Positions 4,515 through 8,496 of a stretch of DNA of 8,496 nt are shown here, one piece after another. Source of the stretch: Chloroflexota bacterium (GTDB lineage: Bacteria; Chloroflexota; Limnocylindria; P2-11E). The notes below the pieces were generated by a model. That model was not told where the DNA came from. It ran no database searches and was given only the letters and a program-made list of their open reading frames with translations. The DNA lies in assembly GCA_013695575.1 (NCBI GenBank), contig JACDAF010000010.1, positions 1-8,496 of the forward strand, in the 5' to 3' direction. The position numbers were made by a program, and so were the translations under genes. How positions within the stretch are numbered: the stretch's first letter is position 1; each line of letters opens with the position of its first letter.

Positions 4515-6365
4515 CGGTCCCACCAACACGCGGCGGACCGGCCCGTCGGACAGCATGCCCGGCGTCGGCACCGCGAACCTCCTCTCGTAGAGCCGCTGGT
4601 AGAGCCCCGCGAGCGCGATCAGCTCAGCATGCGTGCCGTCCTCGACGATGCGTCCGCGGTCCAGCACGAGGATGCGGTCGGCCCGCTCGACCGTCGTGAG
4701 GCGGTGCGCGATGACGACGGTGGTCCGCCCGCGCATGAGGCGGTCGAGCGCCTGCTGCACGAGGAACTCGGACTCGTTGTCGAGCGAAGAGGTCGCCTCG
4801 TCGAGCAGGAGGATGCGCCCGTCGCGCAGCAGCGCGCGAGCGATCGCGATGCGCTGACGTTGGCCGACCGAGAGCTTCACACCACGCTCGCCGACAAGCG
4901 TGTCAAAGCCCTCGGGTAGCCTCATCACGAACTCCGTCGCGTTCGCGGCCTCCGCGGCCGCGACGATGTCCGCCTCGCTGGCGTCGAGGCGTCCATACGC
5001 GATGTTCTCGCGCACGCTCGCACCGAACAGGATCGGCTCCTGCGGCACCACCGCGAGCTGCTCCCGCAGCGAGCGAACCGTGTACGACCGGATGTCCGTG
5101 CCGTCGGCGAGCACGCGCCCTTCGACGGCGTCGTAGAAGCGGCCGATCAGGTTGACGAAGGTCGTCTTTCCGGCGCCTGATGGTCCAACGAGCGCGACCA
5201 CGCTTCCGGGCGCCAGGTCGGCCGAGACGTCGTCGAGCACGATAGGACCGCTCCCATACCGGAAGCGGACCCGATCGAAAGTGATGCGGCCCTCGAGTCG
5301 GGGCGCGGCGAAGGCGTCCGGCGCATCGCCGACGTCGGACACGCGATCCAGCACGTCGAAGACGCGGTCCGCCGCGCCGAAGGCCTGTTGCAGCCGGGTC
5401 CACTCGCCTGCGAGCCCGCCGACGGGTGCGGCGACGATGCTCATGTACAGGATGAAGGCGAAGAGCTGCCCCACCGAGAGCTCGCCGGCGATGACGAGGT
5501 GGCCGCCGTACCAGAGCACGATGACGCTGCTCGAGAACAGCAGGAAGAACATCAGCGGGCCGATGGTCGTGGACCAGCGCGCCATGCGGATCGCGGCGTC
5601 GAACTGCTTCTTGACACCCGCGGTGAACCGCGACGACTCGTGCTGCTCCCCCGTGAAGGCCTGCACGGTGCGGATCTCGGCGAGGCTCTCCTGGAGGATG
5701 CCCACGGCCTCGGCCTGCGCGTCCATCGCGTCGCGGCTCATCCCGCGGATGCGGCGGCCGTAGAACACACCGATCAGGGCGACGAGGGGCGCGACCGTGA
5801 AGGTCAGCAGGGCGAGCCGCCAGTTCATGGTGAACACGACGAACGCGCCGCCGATGAGCGTGAGCACCTGCGAGATGATCGATAGGGCCGACTGGGTCAC
5901 CGCGAAGTGGAGCTGCGTGACGTCGCTGGTCACGTGCGCGAGGATCTCGCCGGTCTTGCGGTCGTTGAAGTACGACAGTGAGAGGCCCATGAGGTGCCGC
6001 GCGACGCGGATACGGAGGTCGGCGATGATCCGCTCGCCGGTCCACGACACGAGGAACCCGCGGAAGCTGTCCACGCCCATTCGCACGAGCAGCACCGCGA
6101 TGAGGACCATGACGAGGCGGTCAAGCGCAGCACCGTCACCCTCGACGATCACCCCGTCGACGATGCGCTGGATGAACTGCGGCCACGCGAGTGTCAGCAC
6201 CGTCGACACCGCGAGCAGCAGCCCCGCGAGAAGGAGCCGCGCGGCGTACGGCCGCGCGAAGCCGAGGAGGCGCCGGTACACCGGCCAGGACGGGCGTGCC
6301 TTCGGCGCGTCGCGGCGGCCGAACCCCGGACCACCGCCCATCCGGATCATCATCACGTCGCTCAT
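4512..6365 (-). CDS. ABC exporter half-transporter (membrane domain fused to ATPase)
   Basis: 617 residues from ATG 6365, the usual 580-620 length for one half of a homodimeric or heterodimeric type IV (MsbA/Sav1866-like) exporter. A glycine-rich tail (MGGGPGFGRRD) precedes six transmembrane helices (~42-330) with coupling-loop residues typical of the family (YFNDRKTGEILAHVTSDV, 132-149). The nucleotide domain has Walker A GPSGAGKT (394-401), Q-loop Q442 in VVPQEPILFG, signature LSVGQ (498-502; Val in place of the first Gly of LSGGQ, a common variant), Walker B ILLLDEA (518-524) with catalytic Glu523, and H-loop His554. It should export a lipid, peptide or drug using ATP; the substrate cannot be told. 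It starts 13 bases after the eight-helix protein gene, with GGAG close to the ATG. The frame extends to an earlier ATG at 6398, which would overlap the upstream gene. Confidence 0.93.
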   Translation of the reverse strand: MSDVMMIRMGGGPGFGRRDAPKARPSWPVYRRLLGFARPYAARLLLAGLLLAVSTVLTLAWPQFIQRIVDGVIVEGDGAALDRLVMVLIAVLLVRMGVDSFRGFLVSWTGERIIADLRIRVARHLMGLSLSYFNDRKTGEILAHVTSDVTQLHFAVTQSALSIISQVLTLIGGAFVVFTMNWRLALLTFTVAPLVALIGVFYGRRIRGMSRDAMDAQAEAVGILQESLAEIRTVQAFTGEQHESSRFTAGVKKQFDAAIRMARWSTTIGPLMFFLLFSSSVIVLWYGGHLVIAGELSVGQLFAFILYMSIVAAPVGGLAGEWTRLQQAFGAADRVFDVLDRVSDVGDAPDAFAAPRLEGRITFDRVRFRYGSGPIVLDDVSADLAPGSVVALVGPSGAGKTTFVNLIGRFYDAVEGRVLADGTDIRSYTVRSLREQLAVVPQEPILFGASVRENIAYGRLDASEADIVAAAEAANATEFVMRLPEGFDTLVGERGVKLSVGQRQRIAIARALLRDGRILLLDEATSSLDNESEFLVQQALDRLMRGRTTVVIAHRLTTVERADRILVLDRGRIVEDGTHAELIALAGLYQRLYERRFAVPTPGMLSDGPVRRVLVGP

Positions 6366-6378
6366 TCTCCGTCGCGGC

Positions 6379-7191
6379 TCAGAGTGCCGCGCCAACAAGG
6401 AAAAACACGACGCGCGCTGCGACCTCCCCCGCGAGCACGCACCCGAGTCCGACGTACAGGAGTCCCGTCGACGACTGCGTGTTCATCCGTGCGGTCCACC
6501 AGGCACCGAGCGCGACGCCGGCCGCCATGAGCAAGCCGACTCCGACGCGCAGCGCGACCGCGATCCAGAGCGCCGTCTGGGTGATGCCCGCGAGCTCGCC
6601 GCGCGCGACGGAGACGGCGACCAGGACGGACTGAAGCGCGAGCGCACCGATGACCGCGAGGGCGGCGCGCTGGAGCGGCGCCGGAGAAAGCTTTGGCGTC
6701 ACCAGGTACCAGTGGCCGAGCAGCATCGCCGCGTTCGACCCGCCAAGGGCCAGCGCGCCGAGCGGCAGTGCCGCCAGAGCGAACGGGTCGTACGGCGCTT
6801 GCCCCGGACGCGCAGTCGCAGCGACGCCGAGTGTCGCGAGACCGACTAGGACAGCGAGCGCTCCCGCAGCATCGCGCAGCAGGCGCCACGGCGTGAAGCA
6901 CGCGACCGCGTGCAGTGCGAGCAGACCCACGACGAGCGGCAACGCCTGTCCGAAGGAGGCGAGCGGGCCGGCTTGCAGGCCAGCCCGCTGCGCCAGCTCG
7001 CCGCGAGGCAGCACCGGTATCAGCGCTGCCGCGCATCCGATCGCGACGAGGTCGACGCCGGCGGTGAGCTTCCGGAAGCCCCCGGGCGCGTTCTGCGTGC
7101 GGTCCAGGAAGAGGATGAACGCTGCCCCGCCGACGGCCAGCTCGCAGAACACGACCGCGAGCACCAGAGGCAGCCCGGCGATGGCCTCCAT
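6379..7191 (-). CDS. Uncharacterised integral membrane protein, about eight helices
   Basis: 270 residues from ATG 7191; an earlier ATG at 7242 would add a polar 17-residue stretch and nearly touch the divergent methyltransferase start. Hydrophobic segments lie at about 5-29, 43-63, 83-100, 106-127, 136-160, 174-197, 203-230 and 241-268. Distinctive conserved-looking stretches are SNAAMLLGHWYLVTPKLSPA (152-171), with His160 at a membrane boundary, and NTQSSTGLLYVGLG followed by AGEVAAR (237-260), with charged Glu256 and Arg260 inside the last helix. I do not recognise the family. Buried His/Glu/Arg residues recall quinone- or heme-interacting membrane proteins, but this is inference. It is the first gene of a unit with the ABC exporter and is divergent from a quinone methyltransferase. 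It could assist the exporter or work in the quinone pool. Confidence 0.75.
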   Translation of the reverse strand: MEAIAGLPLVLAVVFCELAVGGAAFILFLDRTQNAPGGFRKLTAGVDLVAIGCAAALIPVLPRGELAQRAGLQAGPLASFGQALPLVVGLLALHAVACFTPWRLLRDAAGALAVLVGLATLGVAATARPGQAPYDPFALAALPLGALALGGSNAAMLLGHWYLVTPKLSPAPLQRAALAVIGALALQSVLVAVSVARGELAGITQTALWIAVALRVGVGLLMAAGVALGAWWTARMNTQSSTGLLYVGLGCVLAGEVAARVVFFLVGAAL

Positions 7192-7245
7192 CAGGCCAGC
7201 AGGTCGTGTGCCGTGAGCGCCGCGGTCGCCACCACTGGTCATGCT

Positions 7246-7941
7246 ATGCGTGTGGGCACCGCACGCGATCACGACCGTCGCATCGCCGAGATGTTCGATC
7301 GTGTCTCACCGCGCTATGACCTGCTGAACCGCGTCCTCTCGCTCGGAACGGACAGGTCATGGCGGCGCCGGGCTATCGCCTTCGCCCGGCTCGGCCCAGG
7401 CGGCAGGGCCGTCGACGTGGGCGCGGGGACGGGAGATCTCACCTTCGCGCTCGAGCGTCGCTCCGCGCCCGGGGCACTGGTCGTCGCCGCGGATCTTTCC
7501 AAGGGCATGCTTGACGTCGCCACGCGACGCGGGCGCATCCGCGCGATCATCGCGAACGCCGAGTCACTGCCATTCGCGGACGCGTCGCTCGATCGCGTGA
7601 TCACAGGGTTCACGGTGCGGAATGTCGGCGATCTGCCACGCGCCCTCCGCGAATTCCGCCGCGTGCTGCGGCCCGGCGGGCGCGCCGTGATCCTCGAGCT
7701 GTCGCATCCGCGCGGACGCGTGTTTCCCTTCGTGTACCGCTTCTACTTTGAGCGCGTCGCGCCGCGTATCGCGGTGCTCTTCCGCGGCGACGCCGAGGCG
7801 TATCGGTACCTCCCGAAGTCGCTCCGCGTGTTCCCTGGCGCCGAGGCGCTCGCCGGGCTGCTACGTGACGCCGGGTTCGCGGATGTGCGGTTCGAGCGCC
7901 TCACGCTCGGGATCGCAGCCATCCATGTCGGCGAGGTCTAG
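7246..7941 (+). CDS. ubiE: Demethylmenaquinone/ubiquinone C-methyltransferase (UbiE/MenG family)
   Basis: 231 residues, the family's usual length. It begins IAEMFDRVSPRYDLLNRVLS (13-32), the N-terminal UbiE signature, followed by the SAM-binding motif VDVGAGTGDL (56-65), acidic D83 in VVAADLSKGML, the second signature FTVRNVGDLPRALREFRRVL (122-141), RPGGRAVILELSHP, and the C-terminal YRFYFERVAPRI and EAYRYLPKSLRVFP, all characteristic. The enzyme moves a methyl group from S-adenosylmethionine to the ring of demethylmenaquinone (or the ubiquinone precursor) at the membrane surface; menaquinone is likelier for a Chloroflexota-type bacterium. Start ATG 7246 precedes the first conserved motif; the ribosome site is weak and a GTG at 7252 is an alternative. 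It is divergent from the eight-helix protein with only 54 bases between them, so promoters of both genes must share this space. Confidence 0.93.
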   Translation: MRVGTARDHDRRIAEMFDRVSPRYDLLNRVLSLGTDRSWRRRAIAFARLGPGGRAVDVGAGTGDLTFALERRSAPGALVVAADLSKGMLDVATRRGRIRAIIANAESLPFADASLDRVITGFTVRNVGDLPRALREFRRVLRPGGRAVILELSHPRGRVFPFVYRFYFERVAPRIAVLFRGDAEAYRYLPKSLRVFPGAEALAGLLRDAGFADVRFERLTLGIAAIHVGEV

Positions 7942-7948
7942 GCGAGGA

Positions 7949-8005
7949 GCGGCTTCGCCGCGACCGCAGGGCCGTGAGGGAGCCGACGCAGACGACGTCG
8001 CGTCG
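7949..8005. terminator. Hairpins between convergent ubiE and acyltransferase genes
   Basis: GCGGC-TTC-GCCGC (7949-7961) is a tight stem 7 bases after the ubiE stop. A second stem pairs CGACGC (7984-7989) with GCGTCG (8000-8005). Both lie between genes that end toward each other, as a bidirectional terminator would, but no T-run is present. Confidence 0.35.
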
Positions 8006-8019
8006 GGACCGGGGATGAG

Positions 8020-8496
8020 CTAGAGCGCGGCGACCGCTGCCTCGATCGAGCGCGTCACGTCGCGCGGATCGCTGCCGCTCGCGAACCTGAGCGGATCCCC
8101 GAACACCACCTCGACATCACCACGCAGCGGCCAGCCGATCCGGTCAGCGAGCGAGAGCTGCCGCACCTTTACGCGCATGGGAACGACCGGGCGGCCTGAG
8201 AGCGCCGCCAGGAGTCCGGTCCCGGCCTTGAACGGCTGCATCGGGCCGCCGACCGTGAGCTTTCCTTCGGGATAGATCAGGACCGAGAAGTCGCGCTCGA
8301 GCTGCGCGCGCAGCGTCTCGATCGCGCGACGGAGGCCGCCCTCACGGGCGACCGGGAAGGCGCCACCGAGGCTCGCCGCGAGGAGACCGCGCCACCGGTT
8401 CGCGAAGATCGTCTCGCGGCCGGCCGCGATCGCGAGCCGCCACCGCCATGACAGGGGGAGCGCCGTCAGGATGATCCCGTTGTCCCAGTGCAGGCA
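8020..8496 (-). CDS. PlsC-like acyltransferase, C-terminal part (5' end outside the window)
   Basis: 158 residues are visible, from a codon for Cys at the right edge to TAG (8022-8020). The visible start CLHWDNGIILTALPLSWRWR is the end of the acyltransferase motif I: in relatives the pattern is H-x4-D with HWDNG, so the catalytic His should be the codon just beyond the edge. Further motifs are GRETIFANRWRGLLAA, the glycerophosphate-binding LIYPEGKLTVGGPMQPFKAG (residues around 8287-8228), and VVPMRVKV. It probably attaches an acyl chain to a lysophospholipid or related acceptor at the inner membrane face. In this subfamily the domain is sometimes the C-terminus of a larger protein, so a stand-alone enzyme cannot be assumed. 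The end of the gene has a normal family tail (DVEVVFGDPLRF). Confidence 0.87.
   Translation of the reverse strand, partial: CLHWDNGIILTALPLSWRWRLAIAAGRETIFANRWRGLLAASLGGAFPVAREGGLRRAIETLRAQLERDFSVLIYPEGKLTVGGPMQPFKAGTGLLAALSGRPVVPMRVKVRQLSLADRIGWPLRGDVEVVFGDPLRFASGSDPRDVTRSIEAAVAAL

Noticed and set aside
4903..6045. Second minus-strand frame of 380 codons inside the ABC gene
   Set aside because: Out-of-frame shadow of the ABC exporter; contains none of its motifs.
1..8496. tRNA/rRNA genes, CRISPR arrays, insertion sequences or attachment sites
   Set aside because: No cloverleaf, regularly spaced repeat, transposase frame or terminal inverted repeat was seen by eye on either strand.

Overview
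The window is GC-rich bacterial chromosomal DNA, densely packed with short housekeeping and accessory operons. I see no phage, plasmid, transposon, CRISPR or RNA gene. The style (very GC-rich, GTG starts, uncharacterised small proteins, a membrane-anchored sulfite-oxidase-like protein, a UbiE/MenG methyltransferase) fits an environmental Chloroflexota or a similar deep-branching high-GC lineage. That assignment is inference from gene flavour; there is no marker gene here.

Layout. (1) 1-2612: a YceI-family start is broken off after about 46 codons and abuts, tail to tail, a minus-strand block. In transcription order the block is a membrane-anchored molybdopterin oxidoreductase of the sulfite oxidase family, a RusA-like protein, and an AhpD/carboxymuconolactone-decarboxylase-like protein coupled to RusA by a 2-base gap and a strong Shine-Dalgarno. 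The AhpD-like frame carries an in-frame TGA exactly where the second cysteine of the redox motif CxxC-xxxH belongs, reading C-R-Y-[TGA]-T-A-S-H. A hairpin compatible with a bacterial SECIS lies just downstream. This is the best candidate in the window for something special: a CxxU selenoprotein, with a nonsense-mutated pseudogene as the main alternative. (2) 2613-3862: a divergent intergenic region with a 7+7 bp inverted repeat, a GNAT acetyltransferase (+), a conserved hypothetical (-) whose end overlaps GNAT, and a 48-residue protein (+) ending in CCGHPGEPGC. (3) 3954-4454: a four-helix membrane protein resembling DUF2231. (4) 4512-7191, minus: an eight-helix membrane protein of unknown function followed 13 bases later by an ABC exporter half-transporter. 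(5) 7246-7941: a UbiE/MenG methyltransferase. (6) 8020 to the right edge, minus: the C-terminal part of a PlsC-like acyltransferase.

Functionally, the window mixes redox chemistry (molybdoenzyme, AhpD-like thiol/selenol peroxidase-type protein, menaquinone/ubiquinone methylation), membrane export and lipid acylation. There is no sign of one large pathway. All gaps between genes are under about 130 bases.
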